Of a stretch of 41,640 nucleotides of DNA, positions 17,428 to 25,564 are shown in pieces. Within the stretch, counting starts at the first letter, position 1, and each line of letters starts with the position of its first letter. A model generated the notes under the pieces. The model was given only the letters and a program-made list of their open reading frames with translations. It searched no databases and was not told the origin of the DNA. The DNA comes from Nitrosospira sp. Nsp14 (GTDB lineage: Bacteria > Pseudomonadota > Gammaproteobacteria > Burkholderiales > Nitrosomonadaceae), in the NCBI RefSeq assembly GCF_900113575.1, contig NZ_FOPV01000023.1, positions 1-41,640 of the forward strand. Direction: 5' to 3'. The position numbers and the translations under genes are program-made.

Positions 17428-18222
17428 CTAGTCCAGGTTCAGCGCCCGCTCAGCCAGCTTCAGCTCACGTTTATCCGAAAGTTCCGTTTCATATAGAGGC
17501 TGTGGGCAGGGCCACTTGATAGCCTCCTTTGCACGGATCGCTTCGAGCCGAGCTCGCTCGCTTTCACGGCGGCGAGCCATGATAAGGCCCCACACCCCGA
17601 AAACAACCAGCGCAATGGTGGTCGGTTCAGGCACGGCGTTAACCTCCGCTGGTGCCGCGGATGGATCAAACAATGCCTTGTTCGTTAATCCGTTGTTGCC
17701 GGTATTAAGGTACCCGCTCGCCGCCAGATCCGCATAAGAGTTAGTCTTCCATCCTTTTATCGCCCAGCTTCCCCCTTGTATGCTTAACTGGAAGGGATTC
17801 CCGTTATACAAAAAATTTTCTACCAGAAAAAAACCATTGAACACCCCATTGTTGAACTGGATCGCCGGTCCCCCGGAAACGCCTGCATCGCCGAATTGGA
17901 ATTCCAATGGCTTGCTGCCAAACATGAGGTCAAAAACCACGCCATTGGAGGCACCTCCGGCAGATGCCAGGGGAACGTTAACGAAACCTGTTCCGCTTCC
18001 CGGTACGAGATTGGCGTCGAATAATACATGTCCACTCACGCTGCCCGCCGCGCAACCGCTGCATGTGTTGGTTCGCTGCAACCCCAGGCTGCTCCCGAGG
18101 CTCATGACGTTTGAGATACCGCCCGAAAAATCGGCGGTGGTGTAAATAGGAACCGCGTGGGCAGGCGATATCGAAGCGAAAATGATGGCACAAGCACCCG
18201 CCAGGCTGGCTAATCTGTTCAT
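17428..18222 (-). CDS. PEP-CTERM protein with a charged C-terminal extension
   Basis: The 264-residue protein begins behind GGAGG with a signal peptide ending SPAHAVP. The body (30-190) is Gly/Asn/Ser-rich and resembles other exosortase substrates; two cysteines form a CSGC motif. The sorting signal VPEPTTIALVVFGVWGLIMARRRE ends near residue 220. PEP-CTERM proteins normally stop just after the Arg cluster. Here another 43 or so charged residues follow (ESERARLEAIRAKEAIKW and on). This may be an old read-through of a lost stop. Function unknown; probably matrix or surface-associated. Confidence 0.85.
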   Translation of the reverse strand: MNRLASLAGACAIIFASISPAHAVPIYTTADFSGGISNVMSLGSSLGLQRTNTCSGCAAGSVSGHVLFDANLVPGSGTGFVNVPLASAGGASNGVVFDLMFGSKPLEFQFGDAGVSGGPAIQFNNGVFNGFFLVENFLYNGNPFQLSIQGGSWAIKGWKTNSYADLAASGYLNTGNNGLTNKALFDPSAAPAEVNAVPEPTTIALVVFGVWGLIMARRRESERARLEAIRAKEAIKWPCPQPLYETELSDKRELKLAERALNLD

Positions 18223-18334
18223 TTTTCCTCCATGAATCCGTCAAAGTGAACCGTCAGGAAGGCATCATACTTATGCCAGCAGCGGTGGCTATTGGACGCA
18301 GGTACACCTTGTACCAGGGTACAAGTACTCGCGC

Positions 18335-18400
18335 TCACTTGGCTGAAAACAGGCGGATATTCGAAGCTGAAGGCGAATGGGAACGCGCCGCGTCCACGTA
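18335..18400 (+). pseudogene. Possible remnant of a formylglycine-generating-enzyme/sulfatase-modifying domain
   Basis: One frame reads RRIFEAEGEWERAA just before a stop, which resembles the R-L-P-T-E-A-E-W-E-x-A-A signature of that domain. Nothing else of the domain is visible, so this may be chance. Confidence 0.25.
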
Positions 18401-18733
18401 AGACTCGGGCAAAGCCCGAGTGGTCAGGTTTTTAAGCCCGGTAGCGCGATTTCAAGCGGAGCGGCGGAGGCACTGACATGGCCGCGTCAGAACGAAGTAG
18501 CGAGGGATAGCGAGGATGTCGGATATCTTTACACTCACAGGAATTATTTTTTGGACGAAATTTTTTTTATTTTAGTTTCCGCAACTTAGGCATGCTTACG
18601 GAGCGAGCACGGTTCTTGCTTATAGATAATTGAGTCCCGAACGGCTGACGAGTACCCACAAAATCGAAAACGGGACCCGGGAAAATAGCGGCTGGCAAGT
18701 CTGGCCGATAAAAATAAAACCACCCACTTGAAC

Positions 18734-18760
18734 AACCCGCTTCGGCGGGTTTTCTTTTAT
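18734..18760 (+). terminator. Rho-independent terminator without an obvious gene
   Basis: AACCCGC and GCGGGTT pair around TTCG, followed by TTTCTTTT. The structure is convincing on the plus strand, but no upstream coding region was recognised. Confidence 0.75.
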
Positions 18761-19168
18761 ATGGCCAGCGTTCGGATAGGATAGGACGGGTTGAGGAATT
18801 CGTAGAAGTAGCGGATTACGCGCCAGGGGGAACAAACCACGAGCTAGCCACCGGCGCGCAGCAATAGGATCAGCAGCATCTCAACTCCGACGAAAGGTTT
18901 CAAGGTTTCGCCTTTTCACGCGTTGATTGCGTGAGGCGTCCGAGAGCTTTGATCCTATCAATTGGCAGCCCAATCGACTTGGCGACCTGGCGACCTGGAC
19001 TTCAGTCCAATAGGCAGGGTTGATAAATTCCGTAAGATAGATGCTGCGGAACGTCAACGCAACCCTGCAAGCGTACGCTCCGCCCCGGCCACGCGCGTCA
19101 ACATTACGTCGCGTTGCGTTGCATGGCCGGGCCCTGACACCCCGCGGTTGTCGTGGAGGGCAGTTGTA

Positions 19169-19918
19169 TTACGCCGCGACCGCTCTCACCACCTTCACTA
19201 CACTAGCCGCTGGCTTGGTCTGCAACAACCGCTGGTATATTTGTTTAACCACGGCGTACCCATCACCAACCCGCTCCTCCAGGGCTGCCCGGTCTAGTAT
19301 GGTGATGTGGCCGCGGCGATACTCGATGGCGCCGGCCGCCTGCAGCGCTTGCGCCGCCTGGGTCACGCTTTCGCGGCGCACCCCAAGCATCGCGGCTACC
19401 AGTTCATGTGTCATGGGCAGGGACGGCGATGCGAGGCGGTCCTGGCTCATCAGCAAGAACCGGCATAGTTGCTGTTCCACGGTGTGCCTATGATCCACGG
19501 CGCATTGTTCAGTCTGAAACAGCAGCGCCTGGCTGAAGCGCAATAATAATTGCTGCAGGACGCCCCCGGCCTCGAATTCCTTTTTCAGCACGCCGGCCTT
19601 TATGCGATAACTGTAGCCGGGGCTTTGCACGGTGACCGTGGCCGGGGTGCTTTCCGAACCTAATAGCAGCGCGGTCCCGGTGACCCCTTCGTTCCCGACC
19701 ATCGAGACCTGCCTGGAAATTCCGGATTCCAGTTCATACATGCGGGCCATAATACAGGTCGTGGGAAAATAGAGCTGACTTATCCGAGTGTTGGGTTCAT
19801 ATATCACCTGACCCAACGACAGATCCACCAATTCCAAATAAGGCAGTAAGCGGGCATACTCTTCCGCAGGCAGGGCCGCTAAAAGCTGGTTTTGCTTCGG
19901 GCTGTGCAATATCGACAT
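19169..19918 (-). CDS. Crp/Fnr-family transcription regulator
   Basis: The ATG 19916-19918 follows AAGGAGGAG and gives 249 residues; an upstream in-frame ATG at 19966 lacks a ribosome site. Residues 15-130 form a cNMP-binding-like beta roll (LELVDLSLGQVIYEPNTRISQLYFP, SMVGNEGVTGTALLLG). A dimerisation helix (LLLRFSQALLFQTEQ) and a winged helix-turn-helix follow, with PMTHELVAAMLGVRRESVTQAAQALQ split across the recognition helix. No Fnr-type N-terminal cysteine cluster is present, so it is not an iron-sulfur sensor. The ligand and targets are unknown. Confidence 0.9.
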   Translation of the reverse strand: MSILHSPKQNQLLAALPAEEYARLLPYLELVDLSLGQVIYEPNTRISQLYFPTTCIMARMYELESGISRQVSMVGNEGVTGTALLLGSESTPATVTVQSPGYSYRIKAGVLKKEFEAGGVLQQLLLRFSQALLFQTEQCAVDHRHTVEQQLCRFLLMSQDRLASPSLPMTHELVAAMLGVRRESVTQAAQALQAAGAIEYRRGHITILDRAALEERVGDGYAVVKQIYQRLLQTKPAASVVKVVRAVAA

Positions 19919-20365
19919 AGCTCCTCCTTGTGGGACTTGATTAGCGATCAGAAAAGTTTCATTCACAGACTTATGGATTTAAGTCTGTCTAAGTCGTTAT
20001 ACAGCAAAATTCGTGCCAGAACTTTTTTCTTTAAAGAACATATAGCTGTGCTTAGTGACCAAGCTCATCGGTCACCAATAGCCGACGTAATCTCCGCCCC
20101 TTGACGCAACTCTTTGAAATATACCCTTTATTTATGTCGCTACTTCGCGACAGAAGAGCCCCAACTAGTACAAGTGTCGCGCCATGTGCCCCATATTATG
20201 AAATAGCAGGGCATGACAAGCAGGCTGTCCCCGGCTTACGGAGCCCGTAGCAACCCCAGGTTAAAGGAATGGCAAGACATACCGTTATATTAAAGTTAGC
20301 GTGGCCGGTACGGAAGCGAATTCCAGCATATTTTCCTTAAACCCAGACTTGGAGAAGGAGAACGT
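19919..20365. other. Intergenic stretch between divergent genes
   Basis: It holds the promoters of the Crp/Fnr gene and the Cas2/SinR-like gene. No gene was recognised. Confidence 0.35.
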
Positions 20366-20632
20366 ATGTCACTGTATTGTATAGGATACGAGCTCGTAGA
20401 CCGGAGTGGCATGTATGCCACACTTGTAGGGGAAATTGAAACCTACGAAACATGGTGGCATTGCCTGGACTCAACCTGGATCATTGCTTCCCCTAAAACG
20501 GCGGATCAGGTAAAGGATCATCTTCAACAATACATCGGCCTAAATGACAAGCTCGTAGTGGTTGAAATTGCCGGCGATGCCGCCTGGGTTGGTTTTGACA
20601 AGGAATGCTCGGATTGGCCAACCAACATCTGA
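20366..20632 (+). CDS. Small Cas2/SinR-like protein, second member
   Basis: The protein is 88 residues, behind a GGAGAAGGAG ribosome site. It has the same layout as the protein at 511-780: an opening strand SLYCIGYELVD, a helix, LDSTWIIASPKTADQVKDHLQQYI, then the strand LVVVEIAGDAAWVGF and a C-terminal C-x-D-W motif (CSDWP here, CANWL there). That pattern resembles Cas2-fold proteins of the SinR type. No cas genes are adjacent. WPES copy 4 follows on the same strand. Function unknown. Confidence 0.72.
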   Translation: MSLYCIGYELVDRSGMYATLVGEIETYETWWHCLDSTWIIASPKTADQVKDHLQQYIGLNDKLVVVEIAGDAAWVGFDKECSDWPTNI

Positions 20633-21048
20633 GCAACATCTGAGAAGGCGTGTGCTAGCGACCGCCGAGTTTCCCCAAGCGATCCATCGCTTCCCCGTTA
20701 ATAACATTCCGGTCGTTCCGCGCAGCCATAACCCCACTATTGTCCGGAAACCTTTGTCTGGAAGGGGTTTTACGACCAGCAGAATCGCAGCCACGCTGTT
20801 AGTCCGTTATGATATGCCGCCACGGCAGCCCAATAGGAATATGCGGTATTACACGATGCTCCGGGTGATCCTGCTCTGCTGTCGTCCGCGCTCCTCGGCG
20901 ATGCTTTTCGATGTAACCGCTCAGCGGCGGTCCAACCAACATCGTTCCTCGTGATAACGAGGGATACCGCACGGAACAATTTCCGGGTATCTATTTAGAA
21001 TCGCCCTCTAATAAGATCAAAAAAAGGAGGTACTTACAACCGGACGCG
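20633..21048. other. Intergenic stretch, no gene seen
   Basis: Minus-strand and plus-strand frames here lack ribosome sites and have shadow-like composition. An A-rich AAAAAAAGGAGG motif at 21019-21030 serves the next gene. Confidence 0.35.
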
Positions 21049-21258
21049 GTGGAAATGCCTGTATACATCCTTTACATACGCAGAACCGACGGTTCGATTT
21101 CGCGTTACGAAAACTTCCGTTTCAAGGGGTTCGAAGGGGACGCGATGTATATCTATGAAGAGACTCTTGTGGGCTGGCCCGAGTCGAAGGTGTTTTGGCA
21201 GCACAAGGACGGCTATAGTGCAGGTCTAGCCCCAACCGAAACGAATCTGTTCTCTTAA
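21049..21258 (+). CDS. WPES-family small protein, copy 4
   Basis: The protein is 69 residues from GTG 21049, or 67 from ATG 21055. The strong AAGGAGG at 21024-21030 is about 18 bases from the GTG, further than usual, so the start is uncertain. The core is YILYIRRTDGSISRYENFRF, YIYEETLVGWPESKVFWQ and GYSAGLAPTE. It is the most divergent of the four copies in the window. No signal peptide. Function unknown. Confidence 0.78.
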   Translation: MEMPVYILYIRRTDGSISRYENFRFKGFEGDAMYIYEETLVGWPESKVFWQHKDGYSAGLAPTETNLFS

Positions 21259-21735
21259 AACCCAGGGAGACGTTCGCGTATCATCCTGGGACGACGAATC
21301 TCCGTTCCTGCCCCATGAGTGGGTGACCATGGAGCGCACGATTCGCCCAATGCACTTAATCCGCTAATCCGCTAGTTTGCTAGTCCGCTACGTTCTATTC
21401 GTAGTCCGGACCATCAATAAACGTCGGAAACTGCTTTCGCGTTGGCGTTGGCGTTGGTATAGATACCCTCCCGGGGACGCAAGGAGGTGTAACAACACGC
21501 CCCCGGACTCCTGCATCATTGCGCAAAGCCTTCTCCGGTCGGCACGGGCCGACCGAGCGCGGGACTCTCCACGCAAGAATGGAATCCACGCTTAGCGAGC
21601 CTGGGTCGCACCCGTCTCATCCTCGACACCCTCAACACTTATGATTGATTTGCTCCGGCGGAGCACATTAACATTACGTGCTGGCGAACCGAAGCCGGAA
21701 TCGTTGAGGATTGTTACCCTTTGGCTACGTGATGC
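21259..21735. other. Intergenic stretch, no gene seen
   Basis: The segment at 21358-21390 repeats CCGCTA(A/G)T several times. No coding region was supported. Confidence 0.35.
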
Positions 21736-21933
21736 TCAGATGCCGCGCTGCCGGGAATAGACAGATTTGCTTGAGCCCTGCCTGGAAGCTTTTAGTGGAG
21801 CGGACATATCCGCTTCCCAGGTGCGTCTGACTTTTGGAGCGCGTTTTAAGATTTTGTTCGTGCTTTCCTCCAGCCACTTATCAAATTCTTCCGCCTCATA
21901 CCCCAATACATCAATATTTCTGAGCTTCTTCAT
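21736..21933 (-). CDS. Small basic protein of a GY-EFDKWLE family, copy 1
   Basis: The protein is 65 residues. It begins MKKLRNIDVLGYEAEEF, then DKWLEESTNKILKRAPK. The same opening appears at 27871 and 33163. AGGAAT precedes the ATG. The first 35 residues are conserved between copies and predicted helical; the basic tail is not conserved. This looks like a small cytoplasmic protein of unknown function. It is convergent with WPES copy 4. Confidence 0.72.
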   Translation of the reverse strand: MKKLRNIDVLGYEAEEFDKWLEESTNKILKRAPKVRRTWEADMSAPLKASRQGSSKSVYSRQRGI

Positions 21934-22334
21934 CGCAAATTCCTATTGAAAAAGAGTTTGTCAAAAATACGGACCGGCTTCCTGAACCAGACAAGGGAAC
22001 CAACCCAGGTAACCGGACGCATATGTAGCGTGTCCTTGAGGAATACCACGAAAAAACTTTATCTCATCCAAATACATGAGATATGTGCGCTATCCAACTT
22101 AACAGTTCACAAAGAGTTTTTATCTCGGGATATTTCGAACCAGGCTCGGAAGGGAAAGAAGAGAAAAGCAAAAAATCCACAAGAGAAGGGGGCGAGATAG
22201 CAGGCAATATCCCGAGTGCTTACTTAGCGGCACCGCAGGGACGCAAGGCCGGTATGCCATTATGCCATCATGCCATCATGCCATCATGCCAATAGGAAAT
22301 TCGGTTACGGAAAAATAAATACCGCCCCGAAATA
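21934..22334. other. Intergenic stretch with an 8-bp tandem repeat
   Basis: A frame from a TTG at 21946 encodes 84 Lys/Arg-rich residues but shows no motif or ribosome site and is not called. The end of the region holds the ATGCCATC repeat described separately. Confidence 0.35.
22253..22290. repeat. Tandem 8-bp repeat, ATGCCATC
   Basis: ATGCCATT, three perfect ATGCCATC units and a final ATGCCAAT lie head to tail. The unit length is not a multiple of three and it is outside any called gene. Such a tract is prone to slippage. Confidence 0.85.
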
Positions 22335-22362
22335 AAAAAACCCGCCTGCCGGCGGGTTTGAT
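22335..22362 (-). terminator. Rho-independent terminator of the nitrosocyanin gene
   Basis: AAACCCGCC (22338-22346) and GGCGGGTTT (22351-22359) pair around TGCC. On the minus strand the stem is followed by a T run, placing it about 65 bases after the nitrosocyanin stop. Confidence 0.88.
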
Positions 22363-22425
22363 GAGGATCGGCGAGAGAATTTCTCGGACCAATCTATTAC
22401 TCCGTCATGTTCTTTGTAATCCCGC

Positions 22426-22833
22426 TTACTCCACAACGTTCAAGGAGCCGGGCAGGTGGATATTCTTGGGATGGAGTTGGCACCATATGGTAAACGCACC
22501 GGACTTGTCTGCCTTCAGCGTAATAGTCTTGGTTTCGCCCGCCTTCAGAACTTCCTTGACGCCATACTCATCAATGGAAAATCCCTCGCTAATGGGAGAT
22601 TTGTTTTCGACTGTAATCTTTACCGTTGTCCCTTTCTTGACAGTCAAGGCTTCCGGCTCGTTGAGAACATTAAAGGCGCGAATGTTCTTCACCGTCACCC
22701 CTTCGACGTTGAGCTCAGGAATGTTAGTGTCATAAGCATTGATAACCACCTTGAGTTTCTGTTCCGCTGCCTGCACGGTTCCAGCCAACAGCAACCCCAA
22801 AGCAGCACCTAGAATCGTTTTGTTTATTTTCAT
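22426..22833 (-). CDS. ncyA: Nitrosocyanin, red copper protein of ammonia oxidisers
   Basis: The second of two adjacent ATGs (22831-22833) has the better spacing from AGGGGA; the first is at 22836. A signal peptide ends VQAA, leaving a mature cupredoxin of about 112 residues. The sequence matches the known N. europaea protein closely ([59 protein letters not shown]). Counted from the first Met, the ligands are Glu84, Cys119, His122 and His127, which is the mature Glu60, Cys95, His98 and His103 set. It is periplasmic; its physiological role in ammonia oxidation is debated. The gene is monocistronic with its own terminator, so it is probably strongly expressed. Confidence 0.96.
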   Translation of the reverse strand: MKINKTILGAALGLLLAGTVQAAEQKLKVVINAYDTNIPELNVEGVTVKNIRAFNVLNEPEALTVKKGTTVKITVENKSPISEGFSIDEYGVKEVLKAGETKTITLKADKSGAFTIWCQLHPKNIHLPGSLNVVE

Positions 22834-23543
22834 CATTTTCCCCTGTTAAGTTGACGTTTTAATGAAATAGCATCTGCGGATCAATACTCTAGATGGGATA
22901 ATCACGGATGTCAATCGTCAACCTACCAAACATACGGTTGAGCTATCGTTTTGTAACAAATCCGTCCAGACCATGATCTCATATCTCTATGATATTTCCC
23001 CATGACCGCATTTTGCTTCTATTGAGCATAATGTAAACTTTCCCCATGTCTTCATCACCCATGTATCCCGGGGCTTCAAACCGTATCGAACCGTCCGCCG
23101 GCCGATGTTACGCCAGGCAGCGGCAGCGCAGCGGGTAGGTACCAGACTGTTGCGCACATAGTTCCACGCATCCGATATGCCTTGGGCGCGATCTCCGCCC
23201 CACCTTCCGCATGCGCATTGGTTAAACGCCGAGCGCCCCCCCGTCACGTAAAATTTTACGGCAGTATACCCGCGCTGGCTTCGTAAGTATTGTGATCGAG
23301 CCGTAAATCGCATTTAAGCTGCCGGCTTCACAACTCCGCGGGCCGCTTAGACGAGACTGGAATACTCGAGACCGGGTCCGGTGGTCAGTGTGGACTATGG
23401 CTCGAACAGAACACCCGCTGGATAATCGAAGCAGAAGAATAAATAGAGAGAGAAAAAGACGAAATGGCTGCGTTAAAAACAAAGGGAACGGCCCACCGCG
23501 CGCGGGCCGAGGTAAAAGGGGATGAACAACCGGGAGAAATACG
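22834..23543. other. Upstream region of nitrosocyanin; no gene seen
   Basis: The first 100 bases should hold the nitrosocyanin promoter. The remainder contains minus-strand frames with arginine- and cysteine-rich shadows, none supported. Confidence 0.35.
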
Positions 23544-24104
23544 TTGCACCTACTTCGCACAGCCGATATCGAGCCTCACGGTATCCAATGCATGAAAGCT
23601 GTATTCGGACCCTATACGGTAGCTATCGGCAAGTCTCTTGCTCCGTCACGCGCCCTGATCGCAGATCGGTATTGGCGTAAAGGCTATACTCCGAACCACA
23701 TATTGACGAGCCACGGCGCGGTAATAGACGTGCTGCTGGATGGGAATGTGGTTGGCACAGTCCTGGTGACACTGGATTCGCCGCGGGGGTTGAGCGCGGA
23801 CGAAGGATATTCCGCAGAACTCGACTCGATACGGGGCGCGGGGCATAAACTTGCCGAGTTATCGCGGTTTGCCATTCTCCCCGCCCAGACGACCCGATCC
23901 GTGATGGCCGCCATGTTCCACTTTGTTTATTACTACACCTACCTGCTCAATGACGTCACCGATCTGGTGTGCGAAGTCATCCCGCGTCATGCGGCCGCCC
24001 AGAAACGCATTCTGGGTTTTCAGCAAATTGCCGGACCGAGGCGCTGTAACCGTGTAGGGGCAGAAGCGGCTGTACTGCTGCATAGGACGCTGGAATGGCT
24101 GTAA
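23544..24104 (+). CDS. FeeM-like N-acyl amino acid synthase
   Basis: The 186-residue frame starts at TTG 23544 behind GGGAGA; ATG 23592 is an alternative that keeps the whole domain. It shows the GNAT-related pattern of FeeM and autoinducer synthases: ALIADRYWRKGYTPNHILTS, VVGTVLVTLDSPRGLSADEGY, ELDSIRGAGHKLAELSRFA, then an H-F-V-Y-Y-Y-T-Y helix, VCEVIPRHAAAQKRILGFQ and a late V-L-L-H. FeeM proteins join an acyl chain, often from acyl carrier protein, to an amino acid. No acyl carrier protein or acylhomoserine lactone regulator is adjacent. The product is unknown. Confidence 0.75.
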   Translation: MHLLRTADIEPHGIQCMKAVFGPYTVAIGKSLAPSRALIADRYWRKGYTPNHILTSHGAVIDVLLDGNVVGTVLVTLDSPRGLSADEGYSAELDSIRGAGHKLAELSRFAILPAQTTRSVMAAMFHFVYYYTYLLNDVTDLVCEVIPRHAAAQKRILGFQQIAGPRRCNRVGAEAAVLLHRTLEWL

Positions 24105-24176
24105 TACTGTAATAAGCGCTCAAACGAATGCGGCGTGACGATTGCCCAGACAGATGGGCGGTGATATAACAACCTG

Positions 24177-24685
24177 ATGCGCCGTGTTATCCCTGCTCTC
24201 GTGCTGGTCACGTATGCCATGCTGTCTGGCAGTATCTTCGCCGAGCCAAACAGCAAGGTGGTCCACGCCCAGGTATTGCAGATCGTTGATGGCGACTCGG
24301 TTACAGTCTCGATGGATGGCGAGCTGGAAAGGGTACGCCTGGCGGATATCGACGCGCCCGAACACGACCAGCCTCCATCGACTCAAGACAGTCCCTGTTT
24401 GACTTATGCCTGTGGGTCCACGCCGAATTGACCTCGATCAGTCGGGACCATTATGGACGCACCATGGCCAGGGTCAAGTGCAACGGCGTGGATGTCAACG
24501 CGGAGCAGGTACGGCGCGGTCTGGCTTGGGTAAAAGACCAATCCGCAAAAGACAGGACGCTCTCCAAGTTGCAGAACGAAGCCCGTTCCGCGAGGCGGGG
24601 TTTATGGTCGCGTGAATCGCCCGTCCCGCCTTGGGAATGGCACCCGTTCCATAATTACCAGCCGACCGAAGATCCTTACCAATAA
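24177..24685 (+). pseudogene. Staphylococcal-nuclease-like (thermonuclease) gene with one frameshift
   Basis: From ATG 24177 a signal peptide (to IFAEP) and the nuclease start VVHAQVLQIVDGDSVTV, RVRLADIDAPEHDQP are read. Near 24385 the frame shifts by one base: the other frame continues SRQSLFDLCLWVHAEL, then TSISRDHYGRTMARVKCNG, VNAEQVRRGLAWV and AKDRTLSKLQNEARSARRGLW. All expected nuclease motifs (D-G-D, R-L-x-x-I-D-A-P-E, G-R) are present, so the break is recent or a sequencing error. If repaired the protein would be about 170 residues and exported. Confidence 0.85.
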
Positions 24686-24714
24686 CCCATGTTGGCCATC
24701 AGAGATATAATAGC

Positions 24715-24757
24715 TAAGGGGCCACTAAGGGGGCCACTAAGGGGGCCACTGAGGGGG
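24715..24757. repeat. 12-bp tandem repeat upstream of a lipoprotein gene
   Basis: The unit GGGGCCACTAAG is repeated three times with one substitution in the last. It lies about 45 bases before the next start codon, where it may affect the leader transcript. Confidence 0.75.
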
Positions 24758-24800
24758 CTTACGCCATTCTTTAATACTCATTACATGGGAGAGAAATATC

Positions 24801-25127
24801 TTGAAGGGCTCTGCTTTCGCTTTGGTCTGCATGCTGGCGCTTGCATCGTGTGCAACCAAAACCGCGGCGCTGCGGGAAGGTCTGACAAAGGCAGAAGTTT
24901 TGAATGCTATCGGAAACCCAGATGGTTTTCACCGCAGCGGCGACTACGAAGCGCTGAATTATGTAGACCGCCAAATCAACGGGTGGCTGTTTACCAGCGG
25001 GTTGAATGTGGAACGGGTCGATTATTCCGTGATCCTCAAAAATGACCGCGTGGTTCAGTATGGCCAGGGAAGAATAATGGATCGCAGTTCGGGGGAGCCA
25101 CCTTTCGTGCTGCTTCGCCAGCGATGA
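24801..25127 (+). CDS. Small lipoprotein, SmpA/OmlA-like
   Basis: The 108-residue protein starts at TTG 24801 behind GGGAGAG. It has a lipoprotein signal with lipobox LASC (Cys17). The mature part begins TAALREGLTKAEVLNAIGNPDGF, the helix-turn pattern shared by SmpA/OmlA (BamE-like) domains, followed by strands (LNYVDRQINGWLFTSG, RVDYSVILKNDRVVQYGQG). It is probably anchored in the outer membrane. Exact role unknown. Confidence 0.75.
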   Translation: MKGSAFALVCMLALASCATKTAALREGLTKAEVLNAIGNPDGFHRSGDYEALNYVDRQINGWLFTSGLNVERVDYSVILKNDRVVQYGQGRIMDRSSGEPPFVLLRQR

Positions 25128-25261
25128 TGGCGAGCCCGTGCACATGTATGTTGGCACCTGTACCTTGGCACCTGTACATTAACTGTTCTGATCGGTAACT
25201 GATCCGCTAGCCCAGTAAAACAATAGTCGAGCAATAAAATAACAATAAAAAGAGACAAATC

Positions 25262-25564
25262 GTGAAATCAGCCAAATTAGCTCCATTCGCCCTTCTCGCA
25301 ATACTTGTTTCCGCAATTGTCCAGGCGGAGCCGCCGCATCTTCGGGATCGGCAAACTGGAAAATACCTCGGCAACCTCAGCTCCAACCCTTACGACGCAA
25401 ACTCGGTCAGTAACCCGTACGGCAGGTATGGCAGCGAGTATTCCGCGGACAGCATCAATAATCCGTACGGGAAATACGGCAGTCAGTACAGCAACGACAG
25501 CCCGAACAATCCGTACGCGACGAATCCGCCGGCGATCCATAGCGGCGATGGAAGCCGCTATTAG
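25262..25564 (+). CDS. Small exported protein with NPYG-x-YGS repeats
   Basis: The 100-residue protein starts at GTG 25262. A signal peptide ends VQAEP. The mature part holds a repeat of about 19 residues: SNPYGRYGSEYSADSI, NNPYGKYGSQYSNDSP and NNPYATNPP. Asn/Tyr/Gly/Ser-rich repeats of this sort suggest an extended surface or envelope protein. Function unknown. Confidence 0.75.
   Translation: MKSAKLAPFALLAILVSAIVQAEPPHLRDRQTGKYLGNLSSNPYDANSVSNPYGRYGSEYSADSINNPYGKYGSQYSNDSPNNPYATNPPAIHSGDGSRY

Larger units (their letters stand above)
18223..19168. other. Long gene-poor stretch with one terminator
   Basis: Apart from the possible domain remnant near 18335 and the hairpin at 18734 nothing could be assigned. 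A short perfect inverted repeat ACTCGGGCAAAGCCCGAGT lies at about 18403-18421. The terminator at 18734 has no recognised gene in front of it on the plus strand, so an untranslated RNA or lost gene is possible. Confidence 0.4.
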
